A DNA stretch of 64,000 nt, taken from Isoetes taiwanensis (lineage: Eukaryota > Streptophyta > Lycopodiopsida > Isoetales > Isoetaceae). The translations under genes and the position numbers were made by a program. Position 1 is the stretch's first letter. The number at the start of each line of letters is the position of its first letter. The DNA lies in contig JAJEKV010000039.1 of assembly GCA_021234155.1 (NCBI GenBank), positions 6,982,912 to 7,046,911 on the forward strand, in the 5' to 3' direction. Shown in pieces: positions 1-11,238 of this stretch. A model generated the notes under the pieces. That model searched no databases, was not told the origin of the DNA, and was given only the letters and a program-made list of their open reading frames with translations.

Positions 1-24
1 AGCATCATAACCATATCAGGTTGC

Positions 25-396
25 TCAACAATGGTATAGGAAGCCGGGCGTAGGTTCAGGTGGGATGAGGAATGGCTCTGAGAAGTGATAGATAGGATAT
101 GGAATCCTATCGTTGTTCTCAAACCTGTTTACCAGCTCATCTAACAATATATCAATGAGGGCTGGGTCGGTAGCCATGTGCTTGGCAATCATGGCGTAGA
201 TCTCCACGATGCTCAAGGTAGTTGGATCCGGAGCGCTCTTGGTGATGGCCATAGCGGATAGTGAGGCGCTGGCGGCGAAGGGGATGGCAAAGGGGGCGCT
301 AAGACTCACAAGGCACAAGGGCGCAGGAGCAAGGTCAGGTCTGGTGACGATGGCGGAGGGCGGCTCAGGCGGTTGGAGGCGCAGAAGCAAGAGCAA
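25..396 (-). CDS. Gag-like N-terminal reading frame of element L, probably broken
   Basis: A 123-codon frame starts about 590 bp downstream of the LTR in element orientation, where gag is expected. The likely real start is the internal Met before AITKSAPDPT. The following stretch, with IVEIYAMIAKHM and LLDELVNRFENN, looks helical and charged like gag N-termini, but I recognise no domain. The frame ends at a stop 25 bases from the window edge, so the rest of gag is either frameshifted or outside. Host function is unlikely. The role assignment rests on position only. Confidence 0.35.
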   Translation of the reverse strand: MLLLLRLQPPEPPSAIVTRPDLAPAPLCLVSLSAPFAIPFAASASLSAMAITKSAPDPTTLSIVEIYAMIAKHMATDPALIDILLDELVNRFENNDRIPYPIYHFSEPFLIPPEPTPGFLYHC

Positions 397-971
397 ATGA
401 CAAGAAATGGTTTGTTAAACGGCCACTTAACTTTTAAAATTTCAAAATTTTTCTCATTAACGTTGAAATTTTATTATTAAAAAAAATATACGGCGGAAAT
501 ACGCGCAACATACGGTCGGGCGCCGGCTGCATTATACGTGCTTCCACCTCGACCGAGTCGTCGAAGCATAGCGGCGCCTCGAAGTTGACTGGCGGGCCAG
601 CGTTGACTTCGGTTCTGGACGGGTCGGGCGCCAACGACATTCGGCGCTTCTACCTTATTTACGCAAAGCTACAAAAGGCAAGCGGCGCCCGAGTTTGTTT
701 TTGGGCCTGCCCTTGACCATTTTTCGCCTAGAGTTGACTGTTCTAAGGTAATTCGAGTACGCCCAATCCAATGGAACCACCATCTTCGTCATTTGAGCTA
801 CCCACTGACACCTGTTAGGCCTCCAATACTTCAAAGCTACCATTTCTTAACTTAACCTAACACCAAGCCAAACAACAAAGAGACTAATGACACATTGACT
901 TAGCCTCCTCCTAACTACCGTGCTACGAGTTAGTTTTTGGCCGGTGCTATGATTTTGAGCAACCCGAAATC

Positions 972-985
972 GCGGCTCGATACCT
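972..985 (-). other. Primer-binding-site relic of element L
   Basis: Just inside the LTR the minus strand reads AGGTATCGAGCC. This is the plant initiator-Met tRNA complement TGGTATCAGAGCC with a changed first base and one base missing inside CAG. The intact version is at 63370-63382. Confidence 0.6.
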
Positions 986-988
986 GCT

Positions 989-2614
989 TGTGGCGGCTCC
1001 CGAGAATATATCGACCCTCGGTAGGTATACATACGGGGACTTTCCCCTCCCATGGCGATCATCTCACCATGAGCAGGGCCCTCCGTCTGTTTCGGGCCAT
1101 CTATGAAATGAGGCCGAAAAGAAGGACCTGAAGGGGTCATTCGACGCCCACGCCTTCAATGGGACTCCTCGTCGGCGGAAGCATGAATACAAGGGTTAGC
1201 ACACGGCACAAATATACATAAATAACCACCACGAAGGTGGGCATCCATCAAATACCAGCGGCATAGAATATGCATCTAAACCTAAGAAAAGCGCCCGATA
1301 CCCGGGTTCTACCCAGCTCGGACTCGGTGAGGATGTTGTAATTGGGCCTCAAGAGATCAGCCAGACCAGGAGTCTTGGCATGGCGTTAGGCGGCATAGAA
1401 CATCGGCTAGGGTGGTCCACTCCATCCGCCCCTCCCTGTGCACACTTTGCGGATGGGTCAATTCATGCTATGGCTTTGCTATAGCCTTCAGGGAAACGCA
1501 GGTTCAAGGGATCACCCTTTTGAGCCTACTCCGGGTTCATGGCGCTGGTGGATGAGGCGGAGGGGGAGGCGTCCCCTTCGAGAATCCGCGGTGGTTCCAT
1601 GGGTGAGCTAGAGAATACGTCTTTGCATCAGCGACCCCGCATCCGTACCCGACTTACTCACCCTAAATCTACTCAAAGTGCAAGGTGCTCCATACGGATC
1701 ACACCTCTACACCCAGGGAGTGTCAGACCCATACCCGGCCCTCTACGTGACCGGCTCAGGTCTAGCCCACTGTAGGAGTCTCAGGAGCCTTGTATGCTCA
1801 TGCAAGACCCCACCCCTCATTTTACCACTGTGTTCCTTATGCGGTGCTAAGCGGACCATAGCATCTAGGACCGGTGGGCTCTTGTGCACAGGCCGCAATT
1901 AATGGGGCTCTACGAGCTATCTAGGAGCATACTACCATACACGGTTCAGAGGTCTCTACCCCCCGTAATCCCCCCATTTCAGAGTAAGATTTAAACAAAG
2001 AACTAACAATCCATCCATTCAGAGTAAGAACCAGAATTGAATATAAAAAGAACTTGCTTGTACAATCAAGGGTCGGTTTCTATGATGAAACACACACAAA
2101 GAGAAAGAGAGAAACGGACACAACCAAGCGTTATCTAGAATCCACATAGCCACCTACGAATTACGGCTGGACTCGTTACCATGGGGGCCTCCATCTCACG
2201 GGAGTTGAGAATTCATTTGTTGCTTCCACAGGGGACGGCCCGGTATGGTGGCTCTCTGCTGGTGTATGATGGCGCTTAGCTCCTGGCCTTCTTTGGTCGA
2301 TCTTCAGAAGTCAATCACAGGGATAGGGGTCAAGTTGGCATCCTAACTTGGCAACCCCCATGCTGCCCAATCGATTGGGGCAGGTGGCGCCTTCCCAAAC
2401 AGTAATTAGCCTAATTTCCTAAGTTATAGGTTATTATCATTAATGTGTTAAATTAGCATAGCTAATTTAATCCTTTTTAGGGTAACCCCCCTAGGTTACA
2501 ATTAAGTTCCCATACCCCCATGGTGGCGTACCTTTAGGGGGGTGACGTGCTTGTATTTGTACGTGTCCCATATAAATACGTGACGTAGACCGTATAAATA
2601 CGTGGAACGTCACA
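989..2614 (-). repeat. LTR of element L (1,626 bp)
   Basis: Read on the minus strand the LTR opens with TGTGACG and closes with CCACA. The relative at 61889-63368 has perfect TGTGACG/CGTCACA ends, which fixes the borders. Matching stretches include the segment with the repeated agaccacc/gggcc motifs (near 1860-1950 here, 62390-62530 there) and the LTR 3' end (near 1000-1160 here, 63180-63368 there). An internal stretch near 1110-1160 is missing from the full LTR of element R but present in the partial copy at 63721-63979. Confidence 0.75.
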
Positions 2615-4511
2615 TGAGACATATGTTTTGTCAAATGATATCTAGAGACCATTCTAATTTAAATCTCATCAACATGCATTTGATTAAATGCATGCTTGAC
2701 ATGTGTGACTTTGACATGCAAAAGAGCTTTGCATGCAACTTTTATTGTAGATTATTCTTATTACGATGGGAATGGTGGAATAGGAAGCTCCTATTAACTA
2801 AGGTATGTTGCTATGATGCCCCATGTCTTTAAATTTACTTATGGAATACTCTTGACATAAGGGTTTTCTTGAAAATATGAAATTAAGTAATTAGGCAAAA
2901 ATACCTAATATTGATAAAGGGGAAATGGACGTTTTTCTTTTTCTTTACAAGGAGAATACAACTTAGGTCTTCGTTCATGGCGATGCCGATTGGGCTCTTA
3001 TGGCAAGCCGCTTTCCCTCAGGTTTACAGGGTCGATTAAGGCATAAGCAGGCCCTTAAGACTTTATAAGCTTTGTATTATTGTGGGTATAAGCGATTTTG
3101 GGACAAGGCCAACACATATTTTGTGGGCGAATATCATTGATCTTGGTTCGAAAGGAACCTCTGTTGATCTATTTGAAAAGCTATGCTATATTGGGCTGAT
3201 GGAAGCGAGAATATGGCGATTGATCTGATATGATACAAGACAAACATGGCCGGTCCACAAGCATTCAAGGCTGAGCAAGTTTCGATTGCAAAAGTATAAA
3301 GATTTGAGAGTCTGTTTTGAAATCCAAGACTTCTAATCTGAGTACCTACTTTACTTTGACTGCATTTTAGTGCAATACCAGCCCTAAGATTCGGATTTTG
3401 CATGATGGACTAGTCCAGGCATAGTTTTTGTATAGTTTCTGCCAGTGTATCCATGTGGCAGTATTCTCCATCAAAACAACTAAGGATTCTTTTCTACCAT
3501 ATATTGGTGAAAGAAGGAGATTCAAATCTAGGTTTGCTCTAGGAAATAGATTTGTAGTTGGAATAAGCTCTGACTCGATACTTGTATAAGGCAATAAATT
3601 TACAAATGGTAGATACATAGTTCTGAAAAAAAGACAAGGTGTTTTTGTTGATCTTAGACAAAGAAACAGATTAATTTCTTAGCATTTAGTATATGGCAGT
3701 TAGATGTAGAAACTCTACTTCGTGCATTTATTTGCATTTGCCAATATATATGACATGATGATACAGTTGAAATATTATTATACTCTCTTGAAAACTTTAG
3801 TCTTTAGTCTTTAAGTTATTCCATACCACGTCTTTCTTGTTAAAGTTATCTCAGAGCAAAAGGATACAATTGGTGATCAGTGATAAACTGAGAGACCCAA
3901 TGTACCTTTTGGCCCTTGCACATTTACCGTTTTCACGCTAATTGTGTATTGATTGGCTGCAGGTAGGGGTTCTCTCCTCCTATTGTCTTTTTTTGCTTTT
4001 CATGGTTTTCTTTAGCTTGAAAGAGGATGGATTATGGAAATAGAGATGCTGGATAAAGAAGCCTTGGAGCTATAAATGATAAACACTTCTGGAATTTTAT
4101 TGGCATAGACCATGGACCGGATGCTACGATGCCTTTACATGGATAAGTACAAGGGTTGCTATTTCTAGTGAATGGATTAACAATTGTGCCAAGTTTTGGG
4201 CAATATTTTTCAGCTTTAGGACATGTAGTTCATAGTCTAAGGGCATATAGTTCATAGTCTATTGCCTATGTATCTGCACAGAATTCAAGTTGATGCTGTA
4301 ACAGATGACTTATTTCTTAAGACTTTGACATATTTCTTAAGACTTTGGTGAGTAAATAATGGTCTTCAGGTTAAATTACTTAGGCTTTGGGAAGAGAGGT
4401 ACTAGTCTAGACTGGCTTGCTCAGTCTAGATATTAGGATGATAATACTACCAAGGGATTGACCGAGGTAGATGCTGGTCTAGCGTATGCTAGTTCAGGCT
4501 GGGTTTTTTTT
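2615..4511. repeat. Duplicated genomic block, copy 1
   Basis: About 1.9 kb that recurs, nearly identical, at 5393-7298. It begins directly at the border of element L and its homology ends in a short T-run at about 4511, after which unique sequence follows. It holds no convincing gene. The short frames found in both copies are interrupted and are not conserved between the copies. Copy 1 has extra small indels near 3215-3235 compared with copy 2. Confidence 0.85.
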
Positions 4512-4664
4512 AGACACTTCATCTCACTAGGGATACCTGGTGTTGCCTCTCTCCCTTTGCTCTAGGTGATTTAGAAGATTAAATGCTTGTGGGGACTTTT
4601 CTTTGCATATATGATCTGGTATTCCTATTTAACCAGACTAAGCTTCATGGTAATATTTGTGCAG

Positions 4665-4788
4665 GTTATATATGAAACGTTGCCTGCCTGATAACACTTT
4701 TGTTGTTACTTGGAACAAAGAGTTGGGCACTCCAAGTTATGCAAGATGCAGAATGAAATGTGAATGCGCACATTATTGTGGCAAGCAG
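4665..4788 (+). pseudogene. Exon-like fragment, unidentified, cysteine-rich
   Basis: The stretch is preceded by an acceptor-like tttgtgcag and followed by CAG/gttgct. One frame reads YMKRCLPDNTFVVTWNKE and continues to CRMKCECAHYCGKQ, with four closely spaced cysteines. The composition looks like real protein rather than random DNA. I do not recognise the family. A second exon-like piece follows at 4972-5037 in the same orientation, so these may be neighbouring exons of a decayed host gene. No start, stop or further exons were found. Confidence 0.3.
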
Positions 4789-4971
4789 GTTGCTTATACC
4801 AAATTATTATAATTATGAATAATAATTCATCAAAGACTTTGTATAATGGCAGATGCTATTATACACAAATGGCAAATGCCATTTAATGCCAGTTGGCTGA
4901 ATATCTTCCAATGCCACTTGGCTATCAATCTTTAATACAAGGATATTGTTTTTATTCCTTTTCATGATGCA

Positions 4972-5037
4972 GGGGCAATTCCCAAAGATAAGTTGGGTGA
5001 TGTTGAGAGAAAATTCCTACTACATATATAAGCTGGA
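4972..5037 (+). pseudogene. Exon-like fragment, unidentified
   Basis: The stretch follows catgatgcag, a good acceptor. Its frame reads GQFPKISWVMLRENSYYIYK and is then closed by stops. It lies about 180 bp after the other exon-like piece on the same strand. It may be a decayed exon of the same unknown gene. Confidence 0.25.
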
Positions 5038-5392
5038 ATAATACAAAGGTATGTATTTGGTTTAAATACATTCTATTTGCATGGCTATTTAGTTATAGGG
5101 TATGGCATCACCCCACTGTAATGGTGGGGTCTTGCCATCCCTATTATTACAGTTCTATTTACAGGGGTCTTGTTATACTCTACGGAAGGTGGTAGGGTTT
5201 TTTTTATTAATTATGCTTCAATTAAGCAATTTTGCCTGGACAGACAATGATGATCCAGATGATCCAGAGATCACTTCTAGAGATCACTTCTGCACATGAT
5301 CACATGTGGTAATATCATGTTTGATGCTTCAATGATCAAATAAATATTTAGGGATCTAGGGATCTTTCTGGATATTACAAATTGATTTTGTT

Positions 5393-7298
5393 ATGAGACA
5401 TATGTTTTGTCAAATGATATCTAGAGACCATTCTAATTTAAATCTCATCAACATGCATTTGATTAAATGCATGCTTGACATGTGTGACTTTGACATGCAA
5501 AGGAGCTTTGCATGCAACTTTTATTGTAGATTATTCTTATTACGATGGGAATGGTGGAATAGGAAGCTCCTATTAACTAAGGTATGTTGCTATGATGCCT
5601 CATGTCTTTAAATTTACTTATGGAATACTCTTGACATAAGGGTTTTCTTGAAAATATGAAATTAAGTAATTAGGCAAAAATACCTAATATTGATAAAGGG
5701 GAAATGGACGTTTTTCTTTTTCTTTACAAGGAGAATACAACTTAGGTCTTCGTTCATGGCGATGCCGATTGGGCTCTTATGGCAAGCCGCTTTCCCTCAG
5801 GTTTACAGGGTCGATTAAGGCATAAGCAGGCCCTTAAGACTTTATAAGCTTTGTATTATTGTGGGTATAAGCGATTTTGGGACAAGGCCAACACATATTT
5901 TGTGGGCGAATATCATTGATCTTGGTTCGAAAGGAACCTCTGTTGATCTATTTGAAAAAGCTATGCTATATTGGGCTGATGGAAGCAGAATATGGCCGAT
6001 TGATGCAGTATGATACAAGACAAACATGGCCAGTCCACAAGCATTCAAGGCTGAGCAAGTTTCCATTGCAAAAGTATAAAGATTTGAGAGTCTGTTTTGA
6101 AATCCAAGACTTCTAATCTGAGTACCTACTTTACTTTGACTGCATTTTAGTGCAATACCAGCCCTAAGATTCGGATTTTGCATGATGGACTAGTCCAGGC
6201 ATAGTTTTTGTATAGTTTCTGCCAGTGTATCCATGTGGCAGTATTCTCCATCAAAACAACTAAGGATTCTTTTCTACCATATATTGGTGAAAGAAGGAGC
6301 TTCAAATCCAGGTTTGCTCTAGGAAATAGGTTTGTAGTTGGAATAAGCTCTGACTCGATACTTGTATAAGGCAATAAATTTACAAATGGTAGATACATAG
6401 TTCTGAAAAAAAGACAGGGTGTTTTTGTTGAGCTTAGACAAAGAAACAGATTAATTTCTTAGCATTTAGTATATGGCAGTTAGATGTAGAAACTCTACTT
6501 CGTGCATTTATTTGCATTTGCCAATATATATGACATGATGATACAGTTGAAATATTATTATACTCTCTTGAAAACTTTAGTCTTTATTCTTTAAGTTATT
6601 CCATACCACGTCTTTCTTGTTAAAGTTATCTCAGGGCAAAAGGATACAATTGGTGATTAGTGATAAACTGAGAGACCCAATGTACCTTTTGGCCCTTGCA
6701 CATTTACCGTTTTCACGCTAATTGTGTATTGATTGGCTGCAGGTACGGGTTCTCTCCTCCTATTGTCTTTTTTTGCTTTTCAGGGTTTTCTTTAGCTTGA
6801 AAGAGGATGGATTATGGAAATAGAGATGCTGGATAAAGAAGCCTTGGAGCTATAAATGATAAACACTTCTGGAATTTTATTGGCATAGACCATGGACCGG
6901 ATGCTACGATGCCTTTACATGGATAAGTACAAGGGTTGCTTTTATGTTGAGATGTATTTCTAGTGAATGGATTAACAATTGTGCCAAGTTTTGGGCAATA
7001 TTTTTCAGCTTTAGGACATGTAGTTCATAGTCTAAGGGCATATAGTTCATAGTCTATTGCCTATGTATCTGCACAGAATTCAAGTTGATGCTGTAACAGA
7101 TGACTTATTTCTTAAGACTTTGACTTATTTCTTAAGACTTTGGTGAGTAAATAATGGTCTTCAGGTTAAATTACTTAGGCTTTGGGAAGAGAGGTACTAG
7201 TCTAGACTGGCTTGCTCAGTCTAGATATTAGGATGATAATACTACCAAGGGATTGACCGAGGTAGATGCTGGTCTAGCGTATGCTAGTTCAGGCTGGG
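5393..7298. repeat. Duplicated genomic block, copy 2
   Basis: Second copy of the 2615-4511 block. It is cut off on the right by the T-tract of a LINE at 7299, exactly where copy 1 runs into its own short T-run. The sequence that follows copy 1 (4512 onward) is not found on the far side of the LINE. One frame here, near 5870-6010, stays open over an exon-like IIDLGSKGTSVDLFEKAML. The same stretch in copy 1 is disrupted. Confidence 0.85.
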
Positions 7299-7662
7299 TT
7301 TTTTTTTTTTTTTTTGATAGCAAGAGTCAGTTTTACAATTAATTATAAAATCTCAGGTACATAGCATGTTTGTGCTTTATAAGGAAGCACATGAAAAAGT
7401 AACAGAACATTTAAGAGCATCATATTATCAATATGAGCTCTAGAATAACAAGCCTAACAAAGTATCCGCAGGAAAAGTAGCAAAATGCTAATAAGCCAGT
7501 AAGAAAATGATCCTCGGTGTGAACAGGTCCAAGAAGTCTGAATTCAGTTGTTGAGGGAGGTAACTCTCAGTTTGAACTGCAAAAACCTGCAAAAAGGCAA
7601 TCCTTCTCGAAACATAGCATAGATCAAGATTAGATAAGAGCAAGAGTGTGATTGGTAGATGG

Positions 7663-8752
7663 CTATGGAAGAGGGATTCCATGATCAGTGAAGAAGAAAT
7701 CATTGAAGTAGGCATTAAAGGGGTCAGTGGATCCAAAGAAGTATTGGTTCGGGCCCCAATTATTGGCGAAAAAGAGCCTGAATTTATCTCTGTCCTCCAG
7801 TAATATCAGCAAGGAGCCATACAGATCAGCTAGAAGTTTATGATTGTAGTACATGGTTCTGTATCTTGTCAGCTGCCTTTCAGTGAGAATAAAATGATGG
7901 TTGGCCAAGAAAGCCCAAAGGCAGTGAATCTGAACCACTTCCCTGCAGAAAATAGATGTCCAAAGGTCTTCACTTTCTTTCAGATATCTCATGCGTCCCC
8001 TTTTCATAAGAAAAGACTCCATAGATGTTGCTAGATTATTTTTCATGACTGGATCCACTGAGTGCTGGCTGAATGGCGAGCTGTCATCGAATTTCCTTGC
8101 TCCCTCCCCACGCAGGAAATCAAGATATTCTAGGTTCATCAGAAAGCAAAACATTAGAATCCACAACATTTAAATTGGAAGCAAATAAATTGTAAAATCC
8201 CCTGTAAGCTCCATAAAGCTCCCATTTCCTGTCATGATTAGTTCCAAATTTATTTTTATGAGCAGTAGCAATAGTTTCAAAGTCAAATTGGAAATTCATC
8301 TTAATCCAGAAAACTGAAGGTCTTTTCTTCCCATACAAAACACGATTGCTAGCCTTCCAGATATTCCAAAGGGCAATGAAAATAACTGTATTATTAAAAG
8401 TGTCATCATTTTGGATCAAGGAAAGCAAATTTCCATCATAATGAATCCCAAATTTTCCAGCAATCCAATTCCAAAAACTATTCAATTTAGTGCAGCTGAA
8501 AATGTGAGACATATCTTCAATATCATTGCATCCCAAAGGGCAATCTGGCATAATATTAGGATACTTTTTAGAAAGAGAGTGTAAGTTACTTAAGCTGCCA
8601 TTTGCAATAAGCCATATACAGTAGGAAATTTTGGGAGGGCAGTAAGAGTCCCAGACGTTCTTGAAGAGATCTTTTAGTTGAGTATGATTAATACCCCATT
8701 TGGTCATTGCCTTGATATTTAATAGGATCATGGGAAAGGGACTTATAGACAT
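7663..8752 (-). pseudogene. LINE zinc-binding C-terminus (zf-RVT type)
   Basis: This is the third frame of the same LINE. It includes YCPPKISYCIWLIANGSL, MPDCPLGCNDIEDMSHIFSC (a CxxxC...H...C zinc-binding pattern) and FIALWNIWKASNRVLYGKK, the order seen in the zf-RVT domain of plant LINEs. The last part, from about 8169 down, is in yet another frame and ends about 350 bp before the poly(A) tract. That 350 bp is the 3' untranslated region. Confidence 0.85.
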
Positions 8753-9764
8753 CTCTCACTTTGTAATCAAACTTGCCATTCAGAGACCAATCACCTTTTC
8801 CTGAGTTAGGAGAAAGATTTGTCAAAAGAGGCTTGATGAGGAGATAGACTTTCCTGTCAGATGAGGTACCTTTGATGATATTTTTAAGAGCAGTCCAAGA
8901 AATCAGTCTACATCCAATAAAAAGATCTCTTATGTAATACAGACCAGCATCATGCCATTTCTTGCAAATCCTAGGGTGTTTGATTGCCAGAACATTGGAA
9001 TTATGATTAACTAAGATGGGATTCCAGAAAATAGGCATATCAGAGTGCAAATGATCTGATGAGATGAATTGAAAGTGGGGAGAAATGGAATTCCAAGCCT
9101 TAATCAGATTATTCATCAAAGGAGAGATATTTGGAGCAGTTTTCAAATGAGTAAAGGCTGAGTTTGGTAACAGATGATGAACAGATGGATGACCAGAAGG
9201 ATGACTAAGATTGATCCAGTATCTGATGAACTTATGAGCAGGAGATTGGCTCCCATAAATGGCTCTCCAAACAAATTTACCTGCAAGAGATTGGGCTTGA
9301 AGAAAAAGGTCCTTGCAGCCAAGACCACCTGCTATTTTAGTCTTGCAGATAGAATTCCAGTTGACCAAGTGACTGCCTTTCCAAATAAAGTTTCTGATTA
9401 TTTTTTGGAGCTCGAGATAAATACATTTAGGAGCAATAAGAGCAGTAGAAAAGTAGACATGAGAGCTAGCAAGAACAGAGTTTGCAATGATAGTTCTACC
9501 AGCTAGGGTGAGATAATTTCTGTAGTTATTCAGCTTTTTTTTAATTCTTTGAAGAATAGGATCCCAAAGCCCTTTCAAGCTCTGATTTATAGATAGAGGC
9601 ATTCCTAAAAGCTTAGTGGCTTGACCCACAGGGAGAACATTAATATCAAGAACCTGCTGATGAGGAAGATCACCAATAATTAAGCTCTTATTGACATTGA
9701 GATAAATACCAGAAGCAGCTGAGAATTGATATATGACTTTAAGGAAACAGTCAATATTTGCCAA
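8688..9764 (-). pseudogene. LINE RT thumb and C-terminal region
   Basis: This frame continues the same LINE protein after the frameshift at about 9766. It begins SAASGIYLNVNKS, the segment that follows YADD in plant L1 proteins, then TKLLGMPLSINQ and later RTIIANSVLASSHVYF and IIRNFIWKGS. All are typical of the thumb and post-RT region. Another frameshift near 8700 moves the reading frame to the next segment. Confidence 0.85.
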
Positions 9765-11074
9765 AGGAAGGAGAAAGTGTCATCAGCATATTGAAGCATG
9801 ATTAGATACTCATCTGAGTTAGGGAGTTTAAGTCCTTTAATTAGGCCATTTTCTTAATAATAGGAGATGACTTTTGTGAGCAAATCAGCTGCAACTAGAA
9901 ATAGGTAAGGAGCAAGAGGACATCCTTGTCTAACTCCACAGGATAGAGAGAAAAAACCAGAGGGCACACCATTTATAAGCACAGCTGACTTGGATCTAAG
10001 ATTAAGCCCAAGGATGAGATTAATGAGCTTGGGATGAAAACCAAGCTTGACCATGGCAAATTCTAGAAAATCCCATCTGACCGAGTCAAAGGCTCTCTTG
10101 AAATCCAGTTTTAAAAGAATGCAATTCTGATTTGAAATTTTGTTCCAATGTAAACCCTCCATAGCTGCCACATAATTATCAAGAATGTATCTCTTAGGGA
10201 GGAAAGCTGACTGATTGGGACTGATATTCCTTTGAAGATAGCTATTGATTCTGAGAGCAATAATCTTGGCACAAAGCTTATAGGAAGTATTAGTGAAAGA
10301 GATAGGTCTCCAATCTTGAAACTTATTTGGATGATCAACTTTTGGGATCAAAGCTATGAAACCACTAGCAATAGAAGTCTGAAGGCAGTCATTGTTCCAG
10401 AAGTCATGAATCATGGAAGTAATATCATCTTTAAGGATATCCCAGAACTTAACATAAAATTCAGCTGGCAGCCCATCAGGACCAGGAGATTTGCCCTTAC
10501 TGAAAGAAGAAAGGGTAGTTAGGATCTCAATCTGAGAAGGAGGTTCACTTATAGTAGCATTCATCACTTCAGGAGCAGCAGGCAGGATATCATTGACCAG
10601 ATTCTTAAATTCAGTTGCCTTGGCCATGTCATTGAAAGGAATAGGCTTGTTCATAAAAATATCCGTATATTTGTCTCTGAAGAAAGAAGAGATGTCAGAG
10701 TGAGAAGAATATTTATTCCCACTATCATCCTCAACTTCTGTTATAGAGTTTCTGAGCACCCTACTTTTAGCTACCCTGAAGAAAAACTTTGAGCTGCCAG
10801 AATCCATTTGGTTAGAGTATTTGATTTTACATCTGATGGCCGATCCTTTAGCCTCCATCTCCTCAATGTTTCTAATCTTCCTTTCCAGAACTTCCTCTCC
10901 AATTTGCAGGTTTAAATTAGTTGGATCTTGCTGAAGTAAAGATCTGACCTCCTTCATGAGCATGAGAAGTTGATTCTTTTCCTCTTCACACTGAAGATGC
11001 CTATCTTTAGACCATTTCTTGATCCAAGATTTAATAGCTTTGATTTTAGAATAGAACTGATTCCCCTGATGCAT
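9765..11074 (-). pseudogene. LINE reverse transcriptase domain (palm and fingers)
   Basis: This part encodes the reverse transcriptase that copies LINE RNA at the nicked target. Visible motifs in order: SKGKSPGPDGLPAEFY, IALIPK, DWRPISFTNTSYKL, LKLDFKRAFDSV with the first catalytic Asp, and GVRQGCPLAPYLF. The frame from 11074 is open to a TAA near 9853. Past that stop, the same frame carries LQYADDTF, the catalytic YADD, at about 9776-9800. A one-base loss near 9766 then shifts the frame. Sequence upstream of 11074 continues in frame as linker (FNTSLLNNENF), so the Met at 11074 is not a true start. Confidence 0.9.
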
Positions 11075-11238
11075 ACCTATATTTCTGACAGAGAGATCCT
11101 CATAAAAGGCAGAAAACTGAGAGCAGAAGTTCTCATTATTCAGGAGAGATGTATTGAACTTAAAAGGGGTACTTCCTTGCCTTTGAATTCTGGTGACATG
11201 AGAAGTATGCAGAAAGGAAGCTTCCTTGCACCTTCCTA

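Larger units (their letters stand above)
1..2614 (-). mobile_element. 5' part of LTR retrotransposon (element L), truncated by window edge
   Basis: This is the 5' end of an LTR retrotransposon on the minus strand: an LTR at 989-2614, a primer-site relic near 972-985, a leader and the start of a gag-like reading frame. The LTR aligns, with many differences, to the plus-strand LTR at 61889-63368 at the other end of the window, so both belong to one family. The superfamily cannot be settled because pol lies outside the window. The outer border at 2614 touches the start of a duplicated genomic block whose second copy at 5393 is uninterrupted, so the element probably inserted there. Confidence 0.75.
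4512..5392. other. Spacer between the duplicated blocks, with exon-like stretches
   Basis: Single-copy sequence between the two blocks. It contains two short open stretches with splice-like borders (listed separately) and no complete gene. Confidence 0.5.
7299..11238 (-). mobile_element. L1-type LINE, 5'-truncated
   Basis: A non-LTR retrotransposon on the minus strand. Its poly(A) tail appears as 17 T at 7299-7315. Going upstream come a C-terminal region, a zinc-binding domain, the RT domain, and then a break in the linker before RT at about 11238. The apurinic endonuclease domain is absent, as expected for 5' truncation during target-primed reverse transcription. No target-site duplication was found: the left flank (ending aggctggg) does not recur after 11238. 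The element has at least two frameshifts and one stop, so it is dead. Confidence 0.9.

Noticed and set aside
2602-6398. Short frames in the duplicated block (MRHMFCQMISRDHSNLN and MYLPFVNLLPYTS series) as genes
   Set aside because: They recur only because the DNA is duplicated; composition and lack of domains do not support coding.
2615-7298. The two 1.9-kb blocks as LTRs of one small retroelement
   Set aside because: They begin with TG but do not end in CA. There is no primer site after the first or polypurine tract before the second, and their outer borders coincide with other transposons.
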